DNA of 64,000 nt from Proteobacteria bacterium DTSAM18 (GTDB taxonomy: Bacteria > Myxococcota_A > UBA796 > GCA-2862545), in the NCBI GenBank assembly GCA_028767165.1, contig JARACJ010000002.1, positions 496,001 through 560,000 of the forward strand. The letters run 5' to 3'. Below, in pieces: positions 7,475 to 16,300 of this stretch; within the stretch, counting starts at the first letter, position 1; each line of letters starts with the position of its first letter. The position numbers and the translations under genes were made by a program. The notes beneath the pieces are model-generated. The model saw nothing but the letters and a program-made list of their open reading frames with translations. It was not told the DNA's origin and did no database searches.

Positions 7475-8962
7475 TCAGCGCCGGCGACGCCGGGTGGTGG
7501 CGAGCAGACCCACGGCCAGGCCGAGCCAGCCGGCGTGGCCGCCAGAGGCGTTGCAGCCGCAGCCCGTCGCGGAGCGGTCGTCGCTGGGCTCGGGGAAGGA
7601 GTCCACGGTGCCGGGATCGACCCACAGGGTGTCGCCGGTGTCGTCGTAGTCGCCGATCTCGACGGTGACGTCGGCCTCGTCGCAGGCGCCGTCGTGGTCG
7701 CAGATGCGGTAGCGGAAGGCGTCTTCGACCGCGTCGCCGCCGTCGTGGGTGTAGAAGATGTCCATGCCGGCGATGTCGAGCTCGGTGGCGCCGTGGGCGG
7801 GCGCCACCGTGACCTCCATGGTCCAGGCGTCCAGGTCGTCCTCGGGATCGATGTCGTTCTCGAGCACGGGGATCAGCACCGTGCGGCCCGGCCGGACCCG
7901 GGCCGCGTCGTCGATGGCCACAGGGGCGTCGTTGGTCTGCAGCACGCTCAGGGTGACGTTCGCCTCGTCGCACAGGCCCTGTCCGTTGCAGATCCGGTAG
8001 TCGAACCTGTCGGTCGACGGCTCGGTGCCGTCGTGCTGGTAGGTGACGAGACCGGTGGACGGGTCGGCGGTGGCGGTGCCGTGGATGGGGGCGGAGGTGA
8101 CCGTCACGGAGGACAGGTCCATGTCGTCGAGCGGGTCGTCGTCGTTGGCGGCCACCTCGATGGCCACGGCGGCGCCCTCCTCGACGTACTCCCAGTCGTC
8201 GACGGCCACCGGCGGCGTGTCGAGGGGGTACATCGCGAGGGTCACGGTGGCCGTGCCGCAGTCGCCGAACAGGTCGCACGCCTCGTAGACCAGGCTGTCC
8301 GCCAGCTCGCTCGAGGTGGTGTGGGTGTAGGTGATGACGCCGCTGACCGGGTCGACGGAGGTGGTGCCCCAGCTCGGCGCCGTGGTGACGGTGACGGAGC
8401 CGGGGTCGATGCCGTCGTCGACGTCGGCGTCGTTCCACAGCACGTCGATCGCCCGCGAGCCGCCCACGGGCACACCCGCGTCGTCGGGCAGGATCGTGGG
8501 CGCGTCGTTCACGCCGACGATGGTCATGGTGACGGTGGCCGTGGCGGTGTCGCCCTCGTCGTCGGTGACCTCGTAGGTGAAGCTCTCGGTGGTGGTCTGG
8601 CCGTCGGCGAGGGCCTCGAAGCGGTCCAGCGACTCGTACAGCAGGCTTCCGTCGGACTCGATGGTGACCAGGGCGTCGGTGACGAGGTGGACGAAGATGC
8701 CCACGTTGGAGGCGAGCCCCTGCACGGCGGTGACCTCGAGGCTGCCGCCGTCCGGGTCGACGTCGTTGGCGAGCACGTCGCCGCTGTAGTCGTCGTTCTC
8801 GGCCACGGTGAAGGCATCGTCCAGGGCGGTGGGCGCCTGGGATCCCGTGGGGAGGGTGAGGAGGGCGACGCCCGAAGGCTGGTCGGCAGGCCCCGGCAGG
8901 TCGGCGTGGCAGCCGGCGAGGGCGAGGCACAGGGCGAGGCAGTGGCGTGGACGAAGGTCCAT
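7475..8962 (-). CDS. Lipoprotein with four tandem Ig/cadherin-like domains and MYXO-CTERM-like tail, 495 aa
   Basis: The ATG at 8962 opens a lipoprotein signal (CLALCLALAGC). A longer frame to 9103 is Arg/Pro-rich and not needed. Four repeats of about 96 residues follow, each starting APxAxDD and ending with a strand such as SLVYEACDLFGDCGTATVTL; several hold YTHTT or YQHDG turns. This is the tandem Ig-like/cadherin-like fold of bacterial surface proteins. The end is Gly-Cys-Gly-Cys-Asn, a hydrophobic stretch (WLGLAVGLLA) and five Arg, a MYXO-CTERM-type sorting signal. No myxosortase gene is in the window. The domain order matches the C-terminal third of the 1566-residue protein at 13377-18077. 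Confidence 0.82.
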   Translation of the reverse strand: MDLRPRHCLALCLALAGCHADLPGPADQPSGVALLTLPTGSQAPTALDDAFTVAENDDYSGDVLANDVDPDGGSLEVTAVQGLASNVGIFVHLVTDALVTIESDGSLLYESLDRFEALADGQTTTESFTYEVTDDEGDTATATVTMTIVGVNDAPTILPDDAGVPVGGSRAIDVLWNDADVDDGIDPGSVTVTTAPSWGTTSVDPVSGVITYTHTTSSELADSLVYEACDLFGDCGTATVTLAMYPLDTPPVAVDDWEYVEEGAAVAIEVAANDDDPLDDMDLSSVTVTSAPIHGTATADPSTGLVTYQHDGTEPSTDRFDYRICNGQGLCDEANVTLSVLQTNDAPVAIDDAARVRPGRTVLIPVLENDIDPEDDLDAWTMEVTVAPAHGATELDIAGMDIFYTHDGGDAVEDAFRYRICDHDGACDEADVTVEIGDYDDTGDTLWVDPGTVDSFPEPSDDRSATGCGCNASGGHAGWLGLAVGLLATTRRRRR

Positions 8963-9171
8963 CGGGACTCCCGGGGTGGGACGAGCGGTGGCGCGACGGC
9001 GCTGGCAGGGCCCGATGGTAGGGGATGGCCTTCGGCAGGGGAAGGGCCTGCCATCCGGTACAGGGCGCTCTGGGAGGCTGCAGCCCGATCCCTCGGCTTT
9101 CACGGCATCTTGCCCCCCTGATGGCGTCGGGTCGCGCTATCCTGTGGCCTCCCCGGTCACAGGAAGCAGGC

Positions 9172-9762
9172 ATGGACCAGGCAGAGCAGCATCGGCTCCT
9201 GTCCGACGAGGTGCGGCGTCGGCGGACAGAGGCCGTGACCTACCGTCGCGACCACCCCTGGCGTTCGGCCGGTCGGGCGGCGCTTGCACTCGTGGTGCCG
9301 GGGGCCATCTTCTCCGCGTTCGTCTCCGTCAGCGCCCTCGTGACGGACCGGGAGCTGCCCGCACCCGCCGACGTGCTGTTTCCTCTGGTGCTCTTCATGG
9401 GGATCATGGCGGCCCAGCTGGTCTGGAGCATGCGCAAGGGGGTGGTCCTCACCGAGGACGCCATCGCCGAGGAGGTCCGTCGCCGGCAGGCCGAGTGGCA
9501 GAAGACCACCGGCCCGGGCTGGATGTGGCGTGCCGTCCGCCTCGGCCTGGGGATGGGCGTGCTGGTCGCCGGCGCGGTCACCGTCATGGGGCCCTTCCTG
9601 CTGTCGGCCACCACTGACCTCGAGCTCGGAGAGCTGCTCGACGGGTGGGCGCTGTTCGTCGGTCTCACCTTCCTGTGGACCATCCCCTTCGCCTTCGCCG
9701 TGCGGCTGCTCGTACGCTGGCTGCACGTCCGGTTCCGGCGACAGGCAGGGATTGAACCATGA
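9172..9762 (+). CDS. Membrane protein, about four TM helices, 196 aa (first of three)
   Basis: I do not recognise the family. A basic N-terminus (EVRRRRTEAVTYRRDHPWRS) is followed by hydrophobic helices near residues 36-58, 66-87, 122-146 and 158-182. The ATG at 9172 has AGGAAGCAGG before it, and the region upstream of it in frame has no membrane character. The stop overlaps the start of the next gene by four bases (ATGA), showing translational coupling with two more membrane proteins. All three have a charged N-terminal stretch just before the first helix, and the two full-length ones pair four helices. No catalytic motif is visible. Confidence 0.75.
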   Translation: MDQAEQHRLLSDEVRRRRTEAVTYRRDHPWRSAGRAALALVVPGAIFSAFVSVSALVTDRELPAPADVLFPLVLFMGIMAAQLVWSMRKGVVLTEDAIAEEVRRRQAEWQKTTGPGWMWRAVRLGLGMGVLVAGAVTVMGPFLLSATTDLELGELLDGWALFVGLTFLWTIPFAFAVRLLVRWLHVRFRRQAGIEP

Positions 9763-10376
9763 CCATCCCCTCCACCGACCGCTTCGACGTCCGCAACGAC
9801 CTCGCCGCCAAGGCCCGCCGCTACGAGCAGGGGCCGATCGGCTTCGTCGTCTACCGGTGGATCGGCACCTCGGCCTTCCTCATCGTGCTGGCCAACAGCC
9901 TGATCCTGGCGGAGTCCTGGACGCGCACGCTGGGCACCGGCGAGGCCTGGACCTGGGACCTCACGCCGGTCATGGACACCACCTCGGTGTGGTTCTGGGT
10001 GCGGCACGTCGGCCTGCCCCTGTGGGCCGGTCTGATGGTGTGGAACCAGGTGCGCACCCTGAAGGCCTGGCAGGCCGATCCGGACGCCCTGGTGGCCGAC
10101 ACCGCCGCCGAGCTCGAGCGGGAGCATTTGGCCATCAGCGATCCGGGCTGGCTCCGCGGTCGCCTGAGGGGCATCGTGCGCTGGTCGGCCTTCGCGGGTG
10201 TGCTGCTCGGCGCGCTGGTGGCCACCGCGCTGCCGGCGGATGCCCTCCTGGCGGGCAGTGCCCTGGCCACGGGTGCACTGTCGGCCGTCGGCGCCATGGC
10301 CGTGCTCGTGCCGGCCCTGTGGGCGGCGAACGCGGCCGCCCGGGGGCTGTACCTCAAGCTCGCGAGCAGCACATGA
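9759..10376 (+). CDS. Membrane protein, about four TM helices, 205 aa (second of three)
   Basis: It starts four bases inside the previous gene with AGGGATTGAACC as ribosome site. Helices are predicted near residues 27-49, 75-95, 138-160 and 165-195. The segment before helix 1, KARRYEQGPIGFVVYRW, resembles KTKAAYEAHPVWFVLWRW in the third gene, so those two appear to be paralogues. The soluble loop between helices 2 and 3 (residues about 100-130) is acidic. It overlaps the third gene by four bases. The function is unknown; a hetero-oligomeric membrane complex is inferred only from the coupling. Confidence 0.75.
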   Translation: MTIPSTDRFDVRNDLAAKARRYEQGPIGFVVYRWIGTSAFLIVLANSLILAESWTRTLGTGEAWTWDLTPVMDTTSVWFWVRHVGLPLWAGLMVWNQVRTLKAWQADPDALVADTAAELEREHLAISDPGWLRGRLRGIVRWSAFAGVLLGALVATALPADALLAGSALATGALSAVGAMAVLVPALWAANAAARGLYLKLASST

Positions 10377-10807
10377 CCGAACAGACGCCCCTGACCTTCC
10401 GGGAGCAGCACTTCCTCGATCGCATCGAGAAGACGAAGGCCGCCTACGAGGCCCATCCGGTGTGGTTCGTGCTGTGGCGGTGGATGCTGCTGTCGGCCGT
10501 GTGGGTGGGCGGCTGTTGGTTCCTGGTGGCGCTGGAGCCCTGGGTGCGGGCGAACGTGCCCGCCGGGGGGCCTGGTCTTCCTGCCGACTGGGTGCATCCC
10601 CTGGCGGTGGCTTCGAATCCCTTCGCCTGGATCGCGAACCTGGGGCTCCCCCTGCTTCTCGGCGGGCTGCAGGTGAGGGGCTGGCACAAGACGCGGGCAG
10701 CCTGGGCGGATCCGGTGGCCCTGGCCAGGCGGCAGGCCGCGCAGATGGACGACTGGGAGAAGAACGGCGGCGGCATGCTCGCCGCCTGGAAGGTCTGGAT
10801 GGGCTGA
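10373..10807 (+). CDS. Membrane protein, two TM helices, 144 aa (third of three)
   Basis: It begins at the ATGA overlap with the previous gene. It has a charged N-terminal helix (FLDRIEKTKAAYEAHP), a first membrane helix near residues 32-52 and a second near 83-102, then a cytoplasmic-looking tail with DPVALARRQAAQMDDWEKN. The layout equals the first half of the second gene, so it looks like a half-length paralogue. It converges on the aerolysin-like gene with 39 bases between the stops. The function is unknown. Confidence 0.72.
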   Translation: MTEQTPLTFREQHFLDRIEKTKAAYEAHPVWFVLWRWMLLSAVWVGGCWFLVALEPWVRANVPAGGPGLPADWVHPLAVASNPFAWIANLGLPLLLGGLQVRGWHKTRAAWADPVALARRQAAQMDDWEKNGGGMLAAWKVWMG

Positions 10808-10846
10808 GGAGGCCGCCCCAGGTCGGGCCGCCCCCTCCCGCGCGGC

Positions 10847-11839
10847 TCACTCGGTGGTGGCCATGGTGGGCTTCGTCGCGTCGTGCTTCGCCTCGAAGGT
10901 GCGGACCTCGATGGGGGCCATGGAGGATGGCAGGTTCTGCGTCAGGTTCTGCCCGAAGCTGTCCGTGAACACCATGCACAGCTGCCACGCCTGGAAGGTC
11001 CGCGGGTGCTTGGAGGCCGCGACGGTGACGGTCTCCGTGGTGCTGGTCTCCTTGGACACGCTGATGGTGTGGGTCGAGCTGTGTTCGTAGGAGAAGGTGG
11101 CGCTGAGCTTGGCCTCGAGTGCCTTGTAGTCGCCACCCACCTCCGCGCCGATGGTCACGCCGAAGGTGTCGGTGGTGGAGACGGAGGTGGTGGTGCCCGT
11201 GGTGATGCTCACCTCCCGATCGTAGCTGGCTCCGGGGTCCAGGTAGCCGGGCTTGATCTGGGTCCAGTAGTACCCGATCTGGACGTCGACCTTCTCCGTG
11301 GACGCGGTGATGGAGCGGACGACGATCTTGCTGCCCCCGTCATGGTCTTCCCTGAGGGCCACGAAGGGGAAGCCGGCGGCCCATGCCGTGGCGGGCACCA
11401 CCACGGTGTAGGTGCGGAACGTGTTCGTGTGGATCTTGATGGACTCGGCCCACGCGGCTCTGCCCTCTTTCATCGACCACGGCCAGGTGGTGACGGTCAG
11501 GTGCGCCGAGTGGCTCACGGCCTTGGCCTCGAAGGTGATGGTGAGCGGAACCGGGGTGATGCCCTTGACCTCGAGGACGCTGCTCCCGATGTGCCAGGCG
11601 CTCTGTCCGCCGTTCCACTTGGCGTCGATCAGGTTGAGGTTGGCCGTGGGCGTGATGACGCCGGTGCTCAGATCGAGGGTCTGGGGTGGCACGACGTGGG
11701 TCGAGGCCGAGTCGAGGTGCACGGTCGGCGTGGGCGACGGTGCGAACTGGTTGTCGCCAGGGACCTCGGGCGGGCCCTGATCGAGGGACCAGCCCCAGAT
11801 CTGGGCGTGGAAGGACGTGCGGTTGTCTTCGGTGGGCAT
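10847..11839 (-). CDS. Candidate aerolysin-like beta-pore-forming protein, 330 aa
   Basis: I do not recognise a named family with certainty. The ATG at 11839 follows AGGAGG by seven bases. There is no signal peptide. Residues 200-280 are long alternating Ser/Thr strands (VSITTGTTTSVSTTDTFGVT and THTISVSKETSTTETVTVAA) around a short loop. This pattern is characteristic of the insertion hairpin in aerolysin/ETX-MTX2-type pore formers. The N-terminal half is beta-rich with many Trp, His and Thr and could be a binding domain. Only one Cys is present. It lies next to a MarR gene but is separately transcribed. Alternatives are a non-toxic beta-sandwich protein or a crystal-type intracellular protein. 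Confidence 0.6.
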   Translation of the reverse strand: MPTEDNRTSFHAQIWGWSLDQGPPEVPGDNQFAPSPTPTVHLDSASTHVVPPQTLDLSTGVITPTANLNLIDAKWNGGQSAWHIGSSVLEVKGITPVPLTITFEAKAVSHSAHLTVTTWPWSMKEGRAAWAESIKIHTNTFRTYTVVVPATAWAAGFPFVALREDHDGGSKIVVRSITASTEKVDVQIGYYWTQIKPGYLDPGASYDREVSITTGTTTSVSTTDTFGVTIGAEVGGDYKALEAKLSATFSYEHSSTHTISVSKETSTTETVTVAASKHPRTFQAWQLCMVFTDSFGQNLTQNLPSSMAPIEVRTFEAKHDATKPTMATTE

Positions 11840-11948
11840 GGAGGATCCTCCTGTCGACGCTCGGAACGAGCAGGTGGAGCTTCCCACGCGGGCCCTGCGC
11901 CCCCCGTATGGGGATCGACACCTACGTAGGTCGTCGCGGAAGTTTTCC

Positions 11949-12410
11949 TCAGCGCTCGAGCACGTCGATGACCGTCTGCAGGGCCTCGCGGAAGGTCTGC
12001 ATGGCCTGATCCCCCAGCCTCGCGCGTACCTCGGCCTCGATCCCTGCCAGGATGCCGAGACCGTGGGACAGCGCCTCCGCCCCGCTGCTGGAGTAGCGCA
12101 CGAGCCGGGCGCGGCCGTCGGTGGGGTCGGGGATCTGCTCGACCATGCCCCACTCGATGAGGTCACCGAGGAGCTGGCCGACCGCCTGCTTGGAGATGCC
12201 GAGACGGGCGGCGAGCTCGGTGGCGCGGACCCCCTCGAAGTCGAGGTGGGGGAACAGCCGGGTGTGGGCCGGCCGAAAGGGGGGCGCGCCGGGCTGCGCG
12301 CGGAGACGCTCCAGGGCGCTCTCGTCGAGCAGCCGGGCGGCACGGAGGAGGAGCTCGCCGGTGCTGGCGGCGCGGGCGGCCTCGAAGGTCTTTCTGGGAT
12401 CGTGGGTCAT
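11949..12410 (-). CDS. MarR-family transcriptional regulator, 153 aa
   Basis: The winged helix-turn-helix is visible as LAARLGISKQAVGQLLGDLI, followed by the wing EQIPDPTDGRARLVRYSSSG, the conserved DxRxR of MarR proteins. The flanking helices for dimerisation are present, and the length is typical. The gene is divergent from the alpha/beta hydrolase at 12500, and two inverted repeats lie in the 89-bp gap, so it probably represses both itself and the hydrolase. The inducing ligand is unknown. Confidence 0.92.
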   Translation of the reverse strand: MTHDPRKTFEAARAASTGELLLRAARLLDESALERLRAQPGAPPFRPAHTRLFPHLDFEGVRATELAARLGISKQAVGQLLGDLIEWGMVEQIPDPTDGRARLVRYSSSGAEALSHGLGILAGIEAEVRARLGDQAMQTFREALQTVIDVLER

Positions 12411-12422
12411 GACCCCATCCTA

Positions 12423-12441
12423 TCAAGACAAGTTCTCTTGA
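12423..12441. promoter_or_regulatory. Inverted repeat TCAAGA-N7-TCTTGA, candidate MarR operator
   Basis: The six-base arms are perfect and start 13 bp upstream of the marR-like ATG. The right arm overlaps TTGACC (12438-12443), which could be a -35 element for the hydrolase gene. MarR dimers bind such dyads; the assignment is inferred. Confidence 0.5.
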
Positions 12442-12466
12442 CCAATCATCGGGAGCCGATACATAT

Positions 12467-12484
12467 GGTAAAGCACCCTTTACC
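12467..12484. promoter_or_regulatory. Inverted repeat GGTAAAG-CACC-CTTTACC, candidate MarR operator
   Basis: The seven-base arms are perfect and end 15 bp before the hydrolase ATG, just before its ribosome site GGAAGG. The position fits a repressor that blocks transcription of the hydrolase. AT-rich for this genome. The role is inferred. Confidence 0.55.
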
Positions 12485-12499
12485 AAATGGAAGGTGAAG

Positions 12500-13366
12500 A
12501 TGTCCCAGCCCGACTGGCTCGATCGCGACCTGTGGCCCTACGCGCCCCGCTTCCACACGCTGCCGGAAGGACGGCTGCACTACGTCGACGAGGGGGAGGG
12601 CGCCCCGGTGCTCTTCGCCCACGGCACCCCCACCTGGGCGCTGGAGTGGCGCCACGCCATCGAAGGCCTGCCGGAATGTCGCAGGATCGCCGTGGACCAT
12701 CTGGGCTTCGGCCTGTCGGACCGACCGGTCGGTACAGGCTATCGGCCGGAGGATCACGCGGCCCGGTTCGCCGACTTCGCCGACGCCCTCGACCTGCGGA
12801 ACGTCACCCTGGTGGTCCACGACTTCGGGGGACCCATCGCGCTGCCGTGGGCGCTGGAGAACCTGGATCGCATCCGTCGCCTGGTGGTGATCAACACCTG
12901 GGCGTGGTCCCTGGCCGACGACCCGGCGGTGGCCCGGCCCGCGAAGCTCATCGGTTCGGGCTTCGGGCGGTGGATGTACCGCTGGCTCAACCTGTCGCTG
13001 CGGGTCATCGCGCCGTCCGCCTGGGGCGATCGCAGCAAGCTCACCCCGGCCCTGCAGGCGCAGTACCTGGCCCCCTTCCGGGACCGCGACGCCCGCGGGC
13101 AGGTGCTCTGGCCGCTCGCGAACAGCCTGCTGGGCTCGACCGCCCACTACGAGGGGCTCGAGGCCCGCCTCGACCGGCTCGCGGACACGCCTGTGAGTCT
13201 CGTCTGGGGCATGAAGGATCCGGCGTTTCCCCCCAAGCACCTCGAGCGCTGGAAGCGCCACCTTCCCCACGCCGAGGTGGTGGAGCTGCCGGACGCCGGC
13301 CACTGGCCCCACGAAGAAGCGCCGGAGGCGGTCGTGGACCATCTCCGGCGCGTGCTCGGCGTGTGA
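12500..13366 (+). CDS. Alpha/beta hydrolase with Asp nucleophile (haloalkane dehalogenase / epoxide hydrolase-like), 288 aa
   Basis: HGTPTW (41-46) is the oxyanion loop and VHDFGG places the nucleophile at Asp108 rather than Ser. The acid is in WGMKDPAF and the base in AGHWPHEE. An Asp nucleophile marks the haloalkane dehalogenase / epoxide hydrolase branch. Two canonical halide-binding residues are absent: the HGNP Asn is Thr43, and the Trp after the nucleophile is Phe109. A plain dehalogenase is therefore doubtful. GGAAGG lies five bases before the ATG at 12500; a GTG at 12494 is a weaker alternative. It is divergent from a MarR regulator and probably inducible. Confidence 0.85.
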   Translation: MSQPDWLDRDLWPYAPRFHTLPEGRLHYVDEGEGAPVLFAHGTPTWALEWRHAIEGLPECRRIAVDHLGFGLSDRPVGTGYRPEDHAARFADFADALDLRNVTLVVHDFGGPIALPWALENLDRIRRLVVINTWAWSLADDPAVARPAKLIGSGFGRWMYRWLNLSLRVIAPSAWGDRSKLTPALQAQYLAPFRDRDARGQVLWPLANSLLGSTAHYEGLEARLDRLADTPVSLVWGMKDPAFPPKHLERWKRHLPHAEVVELPDAGHWPHEEAPEAVVDHLRRVLGV

Positions 13367-13376
13367 GGGCAGCAGG

Positions 13377-16300
13377 TCAGCGCCGCCTGCGACGCCCCAC
13401 CGCCAGCAGCCCGACCCCGAGGCCCAGCCAGCCGGCGCTGCCGCCGGTGCTGTTGCAGCCGCAGCCGGGCACGAGCTGGTCGTCGTCGCCGGGGCTGCCC
13501 GTGCCGGTGTCGTCGCGACCGGTCTCGGCCGAGTCCGAGGTATCGGCGGTGTCTTCCGGCTCGCCGATCGCCACCGTGACCGCCGCCTCCGCGCAGGCGC
13601 CCTGGGCGTCGCAGATCTGGTAGCGGAAGCCGTCGTCGACCGCATCGCCGCCGTCGTGGATGTAGGTGATGGCGCCGTCGGCCGTGGAGATCTCCGTGAA
13701 CCCGTGCTCGGGCGCCACGGTCACGGCGAGGGTGTACACGTCGAGGAGGTTCTCCGGGTCGGTGTCGTTGTCGAGCACCGGGATGGACACCGACTCGCCG
13801 GGCAGCACCCGGGCGTTGTCGGGGACGGCCACGGGATCGTCGTTCACGGGCGTGATGCTCACGGAGACGTGGGCGGAGTCGCACTGGGCCTGGGCGTTGC
13901 AGATGCGGTAGTCGAGCCCGTCGGAGGTGCTCTCGCTGCCGTCGTGCTGGTAGGTGACGACACCGGTGAGCGGGTCGATCGTGGTGGTACCGCGGGTGGG
14001 GGCCGCGGTGATGGTGACCGTGGACAGGTCCATGGCGCCCAGCGGGTCGATGTCGTTGGCCGCCACGACGAGCGCCACGCTGCCGCCCTCGTCGACGGTG
14101 AACCAGTCGTCCGAGGCGTCCGGCGGCGTGTTCAGCTCGTGCATCGACAGGGTGAGGGTGGCGGTGTCGCAGGCCCCGAAGAGGTCGCAGGCCTGGTAGG
14201 TGAGGGTGTCGGAGGTCTGCCCGCCGCTGGTGTGGGTGTAGGTGATCTGCCCCGTGACGGCATCGACGGTGGCCGTGCCGTTGGCGGGATCGGCGGTGAT
14301 CGTGACGGAGGACGCGTCCAGGCCGTCGTCGACGTCCCCGTCGTTGGCCAGCACGTCGATCACCTTGGAGCCGCTGACCACCACGCCCTCTGCGTCGTCC
14401 TGCAGGATCGGGGCGTCGTTCTCGCCGGTGATGATCACCGTGACGGAGGCCGTGGCCGCATCCCCGTGCACGTCGGTGATCTCGTAGGTGAAGGCGTCGG
14501 TCGTGGTCTCGCCGGCAGCCAGGTGCTCGAAGCGGGCGTCCGGGTCGTAGGTGACGGTGCCGTCGGTGCTGACCGTGACGATGGCCTGGGAGGCGAGCAC
14601 GGTGGCCACCCCGACGGCCGCTGTCTGGCCGTCGACGGCGGTGACGTCGAAGGTGTGTTCTTCGGGGTCGGTGTCGTTGGCGAACAGGTCGCCGAACAAC
14701 ACCAGTGCCTCGGTGGTGGTCAGGAGATCGTCGCCGGGGATGGGCGCCTCGTTCGGGCCGTCCAGCAGGTCGATGGCGTTGCCGTAGAACATCCACACGC
14801 TGTTCATGCCGCCGAGTGCGATGTCGGCGAAGCCGTCGCCGTTGACGTCGCCGGCTCCGGCGACGGCGCTGCCCGCGCCCCACAGGATCGGGTCGGAGGC
14901 CCAGTGCACGTCGCTCTCCGGGCCGGTGGCCGACCCGAGGAAGATCTCGACCTTCTGGTCGTAGGTGTCGGAGCGCACCAGGATGTCGTCGTAGCCGTCG
15001 TCGTTCACGTCGCCGATGCCGGCCACGTTGCGGCCGTAGGTGGTGAGGTAGGCGCCGCCGGTCCGGGTCCACATGGCGGTGGTGTCCAGGCCCGTGGTGG
15101 AGCCGCCGAACACGCTGACGCTTCCATCGAAGACGTTGGTGCCCTGGTAGGGTGCGCCCACGATGAGGTCGTCGACGCCGTCTCCGTCGACGTCGCCGGC
15201 TCCATCGACGGTGGCGCCGAGGGCCGCTCCCTCGCTGTCACCGAGCAGGTCCCAGTCGGCGGTGTTGGTGAGGCCCGAGGTGGAGCCGTGGTACACGAAC
15301 ACGGCTCCCTGCATGTCGATGCCGTCGGTGTGGTTGGGTGCGCCGACGGCCACGTCGTCGATGCCGTCGTCGTTCACGTCTCCGATGCCCGCCACGGCGA
15401 AGCCGAAGCCGGCGCCGGTGGTGCCCTCCTCGAGGGTGGTGTCGGGGGAGGAGGACAGGCCGGTGGAGGCGCCGTGGAACACCAGGGCCTGACCACCGGT
15501 GCCCATGCCGTGGGCGCTCACGATCAGGTCGTCGTAGCCGTCGTCGTTGACGTCGCCGGCGGCGGCGATGTCGTTGGCCAGGGCCGCGCCCTCGGTGTCG
15601 GGCTCGTAGGACCAGTCGGCGCTGGCGGGCAGGCCGGTGGCGTCGCCGTGGAACACGAGCACGATGCCTTCTTCGGCCTCGCCGTCCTCCCAGGCGCGGC
15701 TGCCGATCGCGATGTCGTCGTAGCCATCGCCGTTGACGTCGCCGGCGCCGGAGACCTGGTGGCCGATGAGCATGCCGGCCTCGCCTCCTTCGTAGGTCCA
15801 GGCGGCGGTGGTGGACAGGCCGGTGGCGGCGCCCTCGAACAGGTAGGCGCGGCCCTCGTCGAGCCCCATGTCGTCGTAGCCGGGCGCACCCACGACGACG
15901 TCGTCGTAGCCGTCGCCGTTGACGTCGCCGGCACCGGCCACGCTGAAGCCGAAGCCGTCGGTCTCCTCGCTGCCTTCCACCGTGCCGACCTCGGTCTCCT
16001 CCAGGCCGTCCGAGGATCCGCGGTACAGGTACACCCGGCCGGTGTTGCTGGCGATGCTGCCGAACCAGGGGGCGCTCACGAGCAGGTCGTCGTACCCGTC
16101 GCCGTCGACGTCGCCGCCGCCGGCCACCTGGTAGCCCATCCTTCCGTTGAACTCGAAGGACCGGGCGGTCCACGCGGGATCGCTCTCGAGACCGGTCGAG
16201 GCGCCCAGGTACACCCGGACGGTGCCCTCGGAGTCGGAGGTGGGGGAGTCTCCCGGCACGCCGATGGCCAGATCGTCGTAGCCATCCCCGTTCACGTCGC

